DNA of 34,494 bases from positions 1-34,494 of the forward strand of contig JAAUPA010000019.1 in assembly GCA_012034615.1 (NCBI GenBank), written 5' to 3'. Each line of letters begins with the position of its first letter. Positions within the stretch are counted from its first letter, which is position 1. The stretch is from Leptolyngbyaceae cyanobacterium CSU_1_4 (GTDB lineage: Bacteria; Cyanobacteriota; Cyanobacteriia; Elainellales; Elainellaceae). Of this stretch, positions 8,741 through 16,697 are shown one piece after another. Below the pieces are notes generated by a model. The model saw nothing but the letters and a program-made list of their open reading frames with translations. It ran no database searches and was not told the origin of the DNA. Both the position numbers and the translations under genes were made by a program.

Positions 8741-8889
8741 CGATCGAGTAGATGAGTTCAAGTGAATTTTAAGAGTGAAGTCCAGTGCCTATGTAAAGCA
8801 ATGTAAAGTAATTTCAGTATTATTGAGGGCATTATAACGAAGAAATTGCACTTGTTAGTATTTTTTTAAGAATTCTCACTGAGGGGCTT

Positions 8890-9000
8890 ATGTCCTTGCC
8901 GTTCAAGGGATTGCAAGATTCTAAAGACTCTCTGAGTGACGCTTTGGACGATTCTATCCACAGATTCACTGTTGACAACTCTTTCTCCGGACAGAGCTAA
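8890..9000 (+). CDS. Possible 36-aa small protein
   Basis: A short open frame starts at ATG 8890 with GAGGGG five bases upstream and ends in TAA at 9000. It encodes an acidic, Ser/Asp-rich peptide (MSLPFKGLQDSKDSLSDALD and 16 more residues). I recognise no family. The good ribosome site is the only positive evidence; the frame ends within a possible promoter for the RNA candidate downstream. It could equally be chance. Confidence 0.25.
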   Translation: MSLPFKGLQDSKDSLSDALDDSIHRFTVDNSFSGQS

Positions 9001-9011
9001 AAATGAGAAAC

Positions 9012-9200
9012 TCTCTGAGATTTCTGAGAATCTCAGTGCTTCTCTTAATCCTGCTTACTTGCAAAAATGCTCAACGGGTGATGCAAGTCGATGACTCCTA
9101 TTGGGTCTGTGGTGGGGTTGAATCCACTTTAGATAGGTCAGTTCTAGATTACTGGGTTAATCACTCCTGCTCCTCAACCCTTAGGCTTTTCTACTGAGAT
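9012..9200 (+). ncRNA. Candidate structured RNA with 6S-like fold
   Basis: The gap 8762-9271 contains nested complementary segments that give a rod-like RNA of about 170-190 nt. The closing stem is ATCTCAGT (9030-9037) with ACTGAGAT (9193-9200). A large C/U-rich bubble follows. Next are GGGTGAT (9076-9082) with ATCACTC (9160-9166), TGACTCCTAT (9092-9101) with ATAGGTCA (9133-9140), and an apical GTGG/CCAC hairpin (9112-9127). Length, closing stem, central bubble and rod match the plan of 6S RNA, which mimics an open promoter and binds RNA polymerase. TTGACA at 8972-8977 could be its -35 box. The identification rests on fold only; another stable RNA or a long leader of the 9272 gene is possible. 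Confidence 0.5.
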
Positions 9201-9271
9201 GGCTGGGCGACATGCATTCTCTGACAGAACTCGATACTATAGGCTTACTTGTTTTACGCTGCAAATTAACT

Positions 9272-9793
9272 ATGCCAGAAGAAACGACTCCCCAAACTCC
9301 GGAACCTTTAACCTTGGCAACTGAAGATGCGCCTGCTAAAGCGTCTGAGGTCATGAGTGCAGAGAAGCCTGCTAAAGCGCCAGGGGCAGAAAAACCTGCT
9401 AAAGCGCCTAAAAAGGAAAAACCTCCAGCGCTAGAAGCTAAGCCTTTTGAAGAGTTTATTCATCAGGATTATTTGCCTGCCTTGAAGCAAACTTTGCCTA
9501 AAATGGGGCTGACGGAGGTTGAGCTGAAGTTTGAAAAGAAGCGGATGCCGGTTGCAGGCGATACAGATTGCTGGCAGGTGATCGGGACTTGGTTGGGTGG
9601 AAAGCGCCAGTTTGTCATTATTTTTTCTAAGGAAGATATTCAGGCCCCTAAGTTTTACTGCTGTGCAGACAATGGGGCGCAGCCGAGTATGCTGGAGTCT
9701 TTTATGATCGATGAGCGCAAAGTCACGTTGGATTTGCTGTTGCTCTACACCATGCAGCGGTTGAATGGCGAGAAGTGGTTGTTGCGAAATTAG
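9272..9793 (+). CDS. DUF2996 family protein
   Basis: A 173-aa cyanobacterial protein in two parts. Residues 1-60 are a low-complexity Pro/Ala/Lys/Glu-rich tail with repeated 'EKPAKAP' units. Residues about 65-173 are the DUF2996 domain: 'KPFEEFIHQDYLPALKQTLP', 'CWQVIGTWLGGKRQF', and the conserved end 'DERKVTLDLLLLYTMQRLNG' followed by EKWLLRN. Its function is unknown to me. The start at 9272 is chosen because the upstream extension (from 9212) overlaps the RNA candidate region and is unlike the family. It is predicted soluble, with no signal peptide. It ends just before a strong hairpin shared with the convergent hydrolase gene. Confidence 0.85.
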   Translation: MPEETTPQTPEPLTLATEDAPAKASEVMSAEKPAKAPGAEKPAKAPKKEKPPALEAKPFEEFIHQDYLPALKQTLPKMGLTEVELKFEKKRMPVAGDTDCWQVIGTWLGGKRQFVIIFSKEDIQAPKFYCCADNGAQPSMLESFMIDERKVTLDLLLLYTMQRLNGEKWLLRN

Positions 9794-9801
9794 AGGGTTG
9801 T

Positions 9802-9856
9802 CATTCCCAACCTGTCTTTTTGAACCTGTCTTTTTGAAAAAGATGGGTTGGGAATG
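9802..9856. terminator. Bidirectional terminator hairpin
   Basis: Perfect 11-bp arms CATTCCCAACC (9802-9812) and GGTTGGGAATG (9846-9856) enclose a loop made of two tandem copies of CCTGTCTTTTTGAA. It sits exactly between two convergent genes (stops at 9793 and 9872). T-runs occur inside the loop rather than after the stem, so it is not a textbook terminator. Confidence 0.6.
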
Positions 9857-9871
9857 CAGAGGTCTGGAAGA

Positions 9872-11041
9872 TTAGCTGGCAACGATCGCCAATGTTGGGT
9901 CTTGCTGAATTTTTTCTAGGTTTTCTAGGGTTGCTTTGCCTGTGGTTAGAAAGCGATAGGTTTCTTGGTAGAGGGTTTGCCAGAAGCGATTGCTCATGCC
10001 TTGGCTCACTTCGGTGGGGTCTACCATGGGGTGCGGGACGAGGGCGGAGGCTGGGTAGAGGAAGGATTGATGTCCTTTGGCGGTGCCGCCGATCGCTTGA
10101 AAGAAGTTTTGGTTGGTTTGAATGTCAGCAGCGTCTTCGTTTTCAGTGAGCACCATAAAGGTGGGGATGTTGCTGAATTTTGTGGCGTTTTGAATGACAG
10201 ATTTGCCGAAGCGGGCGGCGGCGGTGAGGGCACCGACGGGAAAGCGGAGGTTGGGATCCCAGCCGAGTTCTTTGATGTCGAGCGGCCCTGCTAGGTTAAC
10301 GTATTGGCGGCGGTCTTCGCCGTAGATTTCGAGGAGGGGAGCGTAGGCGATCGCTTTTTTGATGCGATCGGGGCGATCGGCGGCAAGCCCGAGGGCGACA
10401 GATCCGCCGACAGAAAGTCCGAGGGTGTAGATGTCTCCGGGCATGGCATCTAGCTCGTGGAGGCGATCGCGGGCATTGCTGAGGTAGTCCATGTGGTTGG
10501 AGATGAAGTATTTCTGGAAGGTGGTGTCATCGTCGCCTTGGGTGGTGGCGATGATTTCTTCGAGGCGAGGGTCGAGTTCTCTGAGTTTTGCCATGAGGGC
10601 TAGGCGCTGGGTGTAGCTGGGGCGGGTGAAGTTTTCGGAGTTGGCGAGGTTGGCGAGGTAGAGCTGGAGGACTGGGTCTTGGGCGACTTTGGCGCGCAGG
10701 GGGTCGGCAATTTCGGGTTTGAGATCGACTTGGGGCCAGTTTTTGCTAGGGAGGAGGTAGACGTGTCCGGCGATCGAGGGTTGATAGATGTTGTAGCCGT
10801 TTTGGAAGAGGTATTCGGTGAGTCGCCACATTTGATGGGGTTTGGCGCTGAAGCCGTGGAAAATCATGAGGGTGCCGAGGATGGCTTTGCCGGGTTCATG
10901 AAATCGATAGTAGGGATATGCGCCTGTGCGGCGATCGGGGTGGCTGTCGATGTGTTGAATGTAGGTGGCGATCGCTTGTTGGGTTTGTTGAATTTGGGCG
11001 GCACTGGGGGTGACGTGGGTCGGGGCTAAAGTTGCTGTCAT
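9872..11041 (-). CDS. Alpha/beta hydrolase
   Basis: A 389-aa serine hydrolase of the alpha/beta fold. The core begins with 'GTLMIFHGFSAKPHQMW', which has the oxyanion-hole strand and an HGF motif. The nucleophile elbow is 'GLSVGGSVALGLA'; 'MVLTENEDAAD' probably carries the acid and 'HPMVDP' the catalytic His. An insertion of about 90 residues between the oxyanion motif and the elbow forms a cap domain, which suggests a lipid, ester or polymer substrate. There is no signal peptide or membrane anchor. The ATG at 11041 is favoured; a TTG at 11071 would add ten residues. The coding strand is G/C-skewed like its neighbours. The substrate is unknown. Confidence 0.82.
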   Translation of the reverse strand: MTATLAPTHVTPSAAQIQQTQQAIATYIQHIDSHPDRRTGAYPYYRFHEPGKAILGTLMIFHGFSAKPHQMWRLTEYLFQNGYNIYQPSIAGHVYLLPSKNWPQVDLKPEIADPLRAKVAQDPVLQLYLANLANSENFTRPSYTQRLALMAKLRELDPRLEEIIATTQGDDDTTFQKYFISNHMDYLSNARDRLHELDAMPGDIYTLGLSVGGSVALGLAADRPDRIKKAIAYAPLLEIYGEDRRQYVNLAGPLDIKELGWDPNLRFPVGALTAAARFGKSVIQNATKFSNIPTFMVLTENEDAADIQTNQNFFQAIGGTAKGHQSFLYPASALVPHPMVDPTEVSQGMSNRFWQTLYQETYRFLTTGKATLENLEKIQQDPTLAIVAS

Positions 11042-11065
11042 GGTAGGGGTGAGTAGGGGTGAGGG

Positions 11066-11098
11066 TAACAAGTTGGTAACAAGTTGGTAACAAGTTGG
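11066..11098. repeat. 11-bp tandem repeat
   Basis: Three perfect copies of TAACAAGTTGG lie immediately upstream of the hydrolase start, in its leader or promoter. They are preceded by a shorter GAGTAGGGGT duplication. Confidence 0.9.
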
Positions 11099-11248
11099 AG
11101 TGAGTCAAACACAATTAGTCAAACATAATAGGTTGTACTTTTTTGTTCTCTTCCTCGTCAGGGTAATCTTTTTGAATTTCTTAAAGTGTTCTAAGAACCT
11201 TTGACTGAAGGGTACCCTAATAGCCACAGTTGAATCAGGGGTGGCGTG

Positions 11249-13162
11249 ATGTGGGTTGATTTATTTAAGCGTAAGCAGACTCATTTTGTTTTGTGGCGGG
11301 TGGCATTGGGTCGAGATATCCCTTGTCTTTACATTGGTGAAATGGGTCAAGATTTTGAAGAAATTTTGCTGAGGCGATCGCCTGAGTTTCCGGATCTGTG
11401 GGAGGTGGCGGCGCTGGAGTGTGGGTTGGTTGAGGGGCGGGTTTACCACTACTGGTTCAAGGTGCAAAGCAGTTGTCCGTATGGGTATGGGCGGATTGTT
11501 TACTGCACTGATCCGGTGGCTTATGCGGTGAATCGTCAGGTGTTAGACCCGGTGGGAGGAGAGCCTGCTAGCGTGATTTTGTATCGCCGGGGACTGTTGG
11601 TGGCTTGTGATCCGCAGGGGCAGGTGGTGGGGGAAGTTGAGGAGAGGGGGGATAGATTTCTTCACCTGCTAATAATTTGCCTGCTAATAATCGGTTGGTG
11701 ATTTATGAGTTGCCTGTTCGGTGGACGAAGGGGGGAGGAAGGGGCGATCGGGGTGGGGGACTTTTCGGGATGTGCGATCGCTGTTAACGGGGTCTTCGGC
11801 TCATTTGGTGCAGTTGGGTATTAATGCATTGGAGTTGTTGCCGCCTGCGGATAGTGATGATCAGTCGGAGTGGGGCTATGGAACGGCTAACTTTTTTGCG
11901 GCGGATTTTGATTTAGGTCTTTCACAACAGGATCAGGAAGAGTCCACGCTGGCGGCTTCTACAGATTTAATGGATGTAATAGAGGATTGTCGGCAGCAGG
12001 GGATTCGGTTTTTTCTAGATGTGGTCATGGCGTTTGCGCGAAATAATGCGTTGCGGCATGTTAATTTTGCTGATTTTTTGTGCATTGGAAGACTTGGGGA
12101 TGGCGTGATCCTGAGCAGGGCGATCGCGATGGATTTGGGGGGGATTTGTTTAAGTTTAATCATTGGGTGGAGGGTTACCATCCCATTACCGGCAAGTGCA
12201 ATCGTTTTGTACCGGCTCGTGAATACCTCAAGCTTTACTTAATCCACTGGATGAATTACTACGGTGTGAATGGTTTGCGTCTAGACAGCGTGAATAACAT
12301 TGGGAACTATGATTTTGTTCAGGAGTTCAAGGATTTAGCACGGCAGGCTTGGTTAGAAAAGGGTGGAGCGGCGGAGCAGTTTTTGGTAGTAGGAGAGGAT
12401 TTGAGCGTGCCTTTAGCTTTGGTGCATCAAAATCGGCTAGATGGGCTGTGGAATGAGCATTTTAAGCAGATTTTGCGGCGAGTGATTCTAGGAAAATCGG
12501 GGGAGGGGGAGAGCTTTGAGGAGAGTGTGCGGAAGTTGATTGATTGTCGGCTGCTAGGGTTTAGAGATGGCACTCAGGCGGTTAATTATTTAACGTCTCA
12601 TGATGTGGGGGGATATGGAAATGAGCGGCTTTATAACTATTTAATTAGCAACGGTGTGGCCAATGCTGAGGGCAGAATTAAGCTAGCGTTTGTTTGTTTG
12701 ATGACGGCTGTGGGCATTCCGATGATTTTGGCGGGGGAGGAGTTTGCGGATCAGCATGATTTGAATTTGAGTGAGTCTAAGCAGGTTGATCCGGTTAATT
12801 ATGGGCGCATGGATGAGGAATGGCGGCGGCGGATGTTTGAGTATGTGGCGCGGTTGACTCGGTTTCGGACTGCGGCGGATGCTTTAGCAGTTAATGATGT
12901 GGTGTTTATTCATGTGGATTTTGAGGCGGGGAAGCGGGTTTTGGTGTGGCGACGCGGGTATGGGGAAATGATTGTGGTGGTGGTGGCTAATTTTTCAGAT
13001 TATGGAACGCCGAAGGGGGCGGAATATGTGATTCCTAGTTTTCCTAATGCACCGGGTAAGAAATGCTGGAAGGAAATTACGCAGGATCGGCTGGTGCCTA
13101 GAGAATGGGTGGGGCGGGAGCCGATTTTTCCTTGGGAAGCGAAGGTGTATGGGTTGGTTTGA
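11249..13162 (+). CDS. GH13 (alpha-amylase family) glycoside hydrolase or transglycosidase, frameshifted three times in this sequence
   Basis: An alpha-glucan-active enzyme. The N-terminal 130 residues look like a CBM48-type beta domain ('VYHYWFKVQSSCPYGYGRIV'). The GH13 barrel follows, with 'FLDVVMAFARNNALRHVNF' (region I), 'GLRLDSVNNI' (nucleophile Asp), 'FLVVGEDLSVP' (acid/base Glu) and 'NYLTSHDVGGY' (stabilising Asp). The C-terminal strand domain ends 'VGREPIFPWEAKVY'. All catalytic residues are present. Three single-base losses break the frame: in the T-run 11657-11659, in the G-runs at 11750-11759, and in the T-run 12074-12079. Restoring all three gives 638 aa. The family resembles glycogen branching or debranching relatives found in many cyanobacteria, but I cannot assign the specificity. 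The ATG at 11249 is preceded by an adjacent in-frame GTG. Confidence 0.85.
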
Positions 13163-13305
13163 GGGTTTGGAGTGGATGGGCTGAGGGGGCGAGATGAAGT
13201 TTTATGTGGTTCTGCTTGATTTTGTTAAAAGAAGTGCGTGAAATCTCTTGGTTTTTGATGGAGCGGTGACAATAGCAAAGAGATGGCTTCAAGGGAGGAT
13301 TGCTG

Positions 13306-14202
13306 ATGCTAACTTACTCTGCTTTACAACCTGATCCGCCGCCGTTCCGAGATCGAGTACAGATTGCGTTGGCGATCGCTGATTCTAGTATTTTGCAATC
13401 GATTCTGACTGAGTGTGTTCCTCCCATTGCGCTGCCTCACCGAATTGGCAGTATTCGCTCTAGCATCGGCGTTCCGATTGAGGCGAAAAAGTCGGTGGAT
13501 GGAATGATTCAACTGGAGGAAATTGAGTGTGTTCTAATTGATTCGTCGCAGGATGTGGAACGGGCAGTAACGGAGTATTCGCAGCGGCACGGAAATCAGC
13601 GGGGATATGTTGATTTGACGCGCTGTGAGGCGGAAACGCGGGACTTGGGGCTGATTACAAATTTGGCACAGGCGATCGCGCGGTTGTCGCAGGCGGGTTT
13701 TTCTTCAGAGCAAATTCAAACAATTTTGCATTTACCGCAGGAGGCTTGGCACAAGACCTGGTGGTATATGCCGGATGGGGATGGCAATTTTACGGTGCCG
13801 TTTTTGCGGTTGATGCGATCGCAGTACTATTTAGATGGTCGGGTGGCGATTCAGTATAAAGATCTATTTGCGCAGGAGAAGCCGTCTTGTTTTAAGAGCC
13901 GGGAGCAAAAGATTGTGGTGGAAATTTTTTCGGAGACGAAGGGGTTTCGGAAAACTTTGGAGAAAATTAATTATGCGCGGCAACAAATGGGTGTGGAACG
14001 GGCGCTGCTGATTGGCGATCGTTTTTCGGAGTTGGAGGCGCAGGGATTTATGAGCCAAGGGGTTAGTCTTTATGCGGCGCAGGAACTAGTGCTGCCGGTA
14101 GAGGCGAACTGCGAGTGGTGTGCGACGGCTGGATGCCCGATGCAGGGGCGGATAGAGTCGCCCGTGGTGACTTGTCAGGCGTTTTGTTTGGAAGCAGTTT
14201 GA
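13306..14202 (+). CDS. Conserved hypothetical protein with C-terminal cysteine cluster
   Basis: A 298-aa protein I do not recognise. The ATG at 13306 has GGGAGGA about nine bases upstream; the in-frame TTG at 13300 is less likely. Residues about 120-155 ('LAQAIARLSQAGFSSEQIQT') look like a small helical or HTH-like segment. Residues about 200-255 alternate strands and helices, ending in 'ALLIGDRFSELEAQGF'. The last 40 residues carry five cysteines in the pattern C-x2-C-x4-C, then C-x3-C ('CEWCATAGCPMQG' then 'CQAFC'), which could bind zinc or an iron-sulfur cluster. No signal peptide or membrane segment is seen. It is a single gene between GH13 and a strong hairpin. Its function is unknown. 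Confidence 0.75.
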   Translation: MLTYSALQPDPPPFRDRVQIALAIADSSILQSILTECVPPIALPHRIGSIRSSIGVPIEAKKSVDGMIQLEEIECVLIDSSQDVERAVTEYSQRHGNQRGYVDLTRCEAETRDLGLITNLAQAIARLSQAGFSSEQIQTILHLPQEAWHKTWWYMPDGDGNFTVPFLRLMRSQYYLDGRVAIQYKDLFAQEKPSCFKSREQKIVVEIFSETKGFRKTLEKINYARQQMGVERALLIGDRFSELEAQGFMSQGVSLYAAQELVLPVEANCEWCATAGCPMQGRIESPVVTCQAFCLEAV

Positions 14203-14370
14203 GAGACTGATTCCGATCGGGCTCTGGATGGCAGGTTAGGGGTTCAGTATTCTTGCTTAATTTTTGTGTTATAAATAGATAAGGGATTACGGAAAATACT
14301 GATAATCCTTGGCACAGTTGGATGTTTCCCCTGATTGGTTAGGCTAGTTGAGTTTGCCCCCTAGTTGTGT

Positions 14371-14414
14371 GGAGTCAGAATAAAAGCCACCAGATTTATC
14401 TGGTTTCTGACTCC
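14371..14414. terminator. Bidirectional terminator hairpin between convergent genes
   Basis: The outer arms GGAGTCAGAA (14371-14380) and TTTCTGACTCC (14404-14414) enclose an inner palindrome ACCAGATTTATCTGGT. Together they make a long stable hairpin between the 13306 gene and the SDR gene, which converge here. The rest of the 229-bp gap has nothing recognisable. Confidence 0.7.
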
Positions 14415-14431
14415 AGGGGCATAAGCTGTTA

Positions 14432-15358
14432 TTAGCCTTTTAGAATTTCGTCGTCGGTTGAAAAGTCTATCTCAGCGGTGCCTCGTTGGGAAGGGAGATA
14501 GTCTTTTTGGTAGGAGTCTTTGAGTCCTGCAATTAGGTCAAAGTGCGGCTGCCAGTGGAGTTCAGTTTTGGCTTTATGAATGTCGGTGTAAAAATGCTGA
14601 ACTCGCAGGGGAAAGGCTTTGCGTTTACCAAAGTCATAGTGTTTGGGGTCGTAGTGAACGAGTTTTAGGTCTTCGGGAGGTTTGCCAAGGGCGGCGGCGC
14701 AGGCGCGGGCAATGCCGTCGAACGTGATGTAGCGATCGCCCGAAATGTTGTAGGTTTGCCCCAGGGCTTTGGGGTTACCCAGGGTGGCTGCCATGGCTGC
14801 GGCTAGGTCTTGGACGTGCCCTAATTGGGTGGTGTGCATACCGTTGCCGGGGATGGGGATGGGGCGATCGCGGACGATGCGATCGAAGAACCAGGCTTCT
14901 AGGTCGTTATAGTTTTGGGGACCGTAGATGTAGACGGGGCGAATGGAGGTGAAGGGAATTTTTTCAGCGGCGAGGTAGGTTTCTGTCTCGGCTTTGCCTT
15001 TGTGGCGGCTTTTAGGGTCGGTGGGGTCGCCTTCGAGGTGGGGCATTTGGTCAGACTTCAGGTAAACTCCGGCGGAGCTGACGTAGATGAACTGTTGGAT
15101 GCGGTCTTTGAAGATTTCGGTGAGGGGCTGAGTGTCGCTGAGTTCGCGCCCATTGTTGTCGAAGATGGCATCGAAGGTTTCGGCGGAGAGCTTTTCGAGC
15201 TGGGCGGGTTGGGTGCGATCGCCCTGGATTTGGGTCACGCCTGCGGGGGCGGGCTGGTTGCCTCGGTTAAAGAGAACGACTTCGTGTCCTTGGTCTAGCA
15301 AAATTTGGGTGAGATAAACTCCAATAAAGCGGGTTCCACCCATGATCAAGATGCGCAT
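14432..15358 (-). CDS. Atypical SDR (CSP41-like NAD-dependent epimerase/dehydratase)
   Basis: A 308-aa Rossmann-fold protein. The N-terminus 'MRILIMGGTRFIGVYLTQIL' carries the dinucleotide-binding glycines in the GGTRFIG form of the plant/cyanobacterial CSP41 group. 'FNRGNQPAPAGV' follows the second strand. 'VSSAGVY' and 'SIRPVYIYGPQNYND' are the substrate-side motifs; the usual Tyr-x3-Lys catalytic pair is not obvious, as in other CSP41-like proteins. In chloroplasts the CSP41 proteins bind RNA and ribosomes, and cyanobacterial homologues are thought to do similar work; that part is inference. The ATG at 15358 is preferred (AAGGA about 12 bases upstream) over an upstream TTG at 15376. Confidence 0.83.
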   Translation of the reverse strand: MRILIMGGTRFIGVYLTQILLDQGHEVVLFNRGNQPAPAGVTQIQGDRTQPAQLEKLSAETFDAIFDNNGRELSDTQPLTEIFKDRIQQFIYVSSAGVYLKSDQMPHLEGDPTDPKSRHKGKAETETYLAAEKIPFTSIRPVYIYGPQNYNDLEAWFFDRIVRDRPIPIPGNGMHTTQLGHVQDLAAAMAATLGNPKALGQTYNISGDRYITFDGIARACAAALGKPPEDLKLVHYDPKHYDFGKRKAFPLRVQHFYTDIHKAKTELHWQPHFDLIAGLKDSYQKDYLPSQRGTAEIDFSTDDEILKG

Positions 15359-15453
15359 TGCTATGGATTCCTTCAACTAATTTTTAACAGGATGCAGATT
15401 CATGTTGATCCTAGGGCTTTATGGGGCGCGATCGATCGGTGGAGAAAATTCTG

Positions 15454-15503
15454 CTGGGCACTATACCATTCACCTAGTGGAGGCGTAGTATAGTATCGCC
15501 CAG
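15454..15503 (+). promoter_or_regulatory. Palindromic leader or operator upstream of carA
   Basis: CTGGGC-ACTATAC (15454-15466) faces GTATAGT-ATC-GCCCAG (15488-15503), giving a 13-bp stem with a three-base bulge and a 21-base loop. It lies 20 bases before the carA start, and the 3' arm contains a -10-like TATAGT. It could be an operator at the promoter or a hairpin in the leader; the sequence does not decide. Confidence 0.45.
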
Positions 15504-15523
15504 TCCAATCGTTGAGGAATTTT

Positions 15524-16663
15524 ATGCTGTTTTCTGGTGCTCAAGCGGCTTTGTTGGTGCTAGCTGATGGGACGGTTTACCGGGGCTGGTCGTTTGGGGC
15601 GATGGGCACCACGATTGGTGAGGTGGTTTTTAATACGGGAATGACGGGTTATCAAGAGGTGATGACTGATCCTAGCTATTGTGGGCAGATTGTGGCGTTT
15701 ACTTATCCGGAGTTGGGCAATACGGGGGTCAATTTGGAGGATGAGGAGTCGAACCGTCCCCATGTGAGGGGAGTGATTGCGCGGAATGTGTGCGATCGCC
15801 CTAGTAACTGGCGATCGACTCAATCATTATCGAGTTATTTGAAGCAACACCGGATTCCAGGAATTTTTGGGATTGATACGCGAGCTTTGACGCGACGAAT
15901 TCGATCGGCTGGGGCAATGAATGGAGGGATTTCGACGGAGGTGCTTGATCCGGCGGAGCTGTTGATGCAGGTGCAGGAAGCGCCCAGTATGGCGGGGTTA
16001 AATTTGGTGAAGGAAGTGACGACGGGAGAGGTCTATGAGTGGCTGGAACCGAGTGCTGCGGCTTGGGAGTTTGGTGGCGGTGGCGGAGTGCATGAGCCTT
16101 TGACCGTGGTGGCTTTGGATTTTGGGGTGAAGCGGAATATTTTGCGGCGGTTAGCTAGCTATGGGTGTCGGGTGGTGGTGGTGCCTGCTGACACGTCGGC
16201 TGAGGATATTTTGAAGTATCAGCCAGATGGGATTTTCTTGTCGAATGGTCCGGGTGATCCGGCGGCGGTGACGGAGGGGATTGCTACGGCGAAGGATTTG
16301 CTGGGGAGCCAAAAGCCAATTTTTGGGATTTGTATGGGGCATCAGATTTTGGGATTATCTCTGGGGGCGGAGACGTTTAAGCTCAAGTTTGGTCATCGAG
16401 GGTTGAATCAGCCAGCGGGTCTGAAGCAGCATGTAGAAATTACGAGCCAGAATCATGGGTTTGCGATCGAGGCAGGTTCGATTGGGGGGGCTGAGGTAGA
16501 GATTACGCATCTTAATTTGAATGATCAAACTGTGGCGGGTTTGCAGCACAAGTCGTTGCCGTTGTTCTCGGTGCAGTATCATCCGGAAGCGAGTCCCGGA
16601 CCGCATGATGCAGATTATTTGTTTGAGAAGTTTGTTGAGACGATGCGATCGGGGCGAAAGTAG
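15524..16663 (+). CDS. carA: Carbamoyl-phosphate synthase small (glutaminase) subunit
   Basis: A 379-aa CarA that hydrolyses glutamine and channels ammonia to CarB for arginine and pyrimidine synthesis. The N-terminal CPSase domain shows '[20 protein letters not shown]', the substrate 'TYPELGNTG' and '[13 protein letters not shown]'. The C-terminal class I glutamine amidotransferase domain has the nucleophile loop '[11 protein letters not shown]' and the His/Glu pair in '[13 protein letters not shown]'. All catalytic residues are present and the length is normal. The start at 15524 follows TTGAGGAATTTT, a good ribosome site; a TTG four codons upstream is rejected. carB is not in the window, as is usual in cyanobacteria. 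Transcription is divergent from the SDR gene. Confidence 0.96.
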   Translation: MLFSGAQAALLVLADGTVYRGWSFGAMGTTIGEVVFNTGMTGYQEVMTDPSYCGQIVAFTYPELGNTGVNLEDEESNRPHVRGVIARNVCDRPSNWRSTQSLSSYLKQHRIPGIFGIDTRALTRRIRSAGAMNGGISTEVLDPAELLMQVQEAPSMAGLNLVKEVTTGEVYEWLEPSAAAWEFGGGGGVHEPLTVVALDFGVKRNILRRLASYGCRVVVVPADTSAEDILKYQPDGIFLSNGPGDPAAVTEGIATAKDLLGSQKPIFGICMGHQILGLSLGAETFKLKFGHRGLNQPAGLKQHVEITSQNHGFAIEAGSIGGAEVEITHLNLNDQTVAGLQHKSLPLFSVQYHPEASPGPHDADYLFEKFVETMRSGRK

Positions 16664-16668
16664 GAATC

Positions 16669-16697
16669 AGGAAAGCTACGCCATGTGTAGCTTTCCT
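16669..16697. terminator. Hairpin between carA and dnaG
   Basis: Perfect 11-bp arms AGGAAAGCTAC (16669-16679) and GTAGCTTTCCT (16687-16697) surround a 7-base loop. The hairpin directly follows the carA stop and touches the dnaG stop, so it probably terminates both converging transcripts. There is no long T-run. Confidence 0.65.

Noticed and set aside
9003-9197. Open frame for a 64-aa protein with a signal-peptide-like start
   Set aside because: It has no good ribosome site and its C-terminus matches no family. The same bases form the nested stems of the RNA candidate.
9892-10294. Gly-rich plus-strand frames opposite the hydrolase
   Set aside because: They are the antisense of a clear alpha/beta hydrolase with GLSVGG; the Gly and Val richness comes from codon bias.
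11249-13162. GH13 gene as a decaying pseudogene
   Set aside because: All catalytic motifs are intact and the three breaks are each one lost base in a run, as in essential genes of the same window.
14915-15298. Plus-strand Gly/Val/Glu-rich protein
   Set aside because: It is the antisense of the CSP41-like SDR gene and has no ribosome site.
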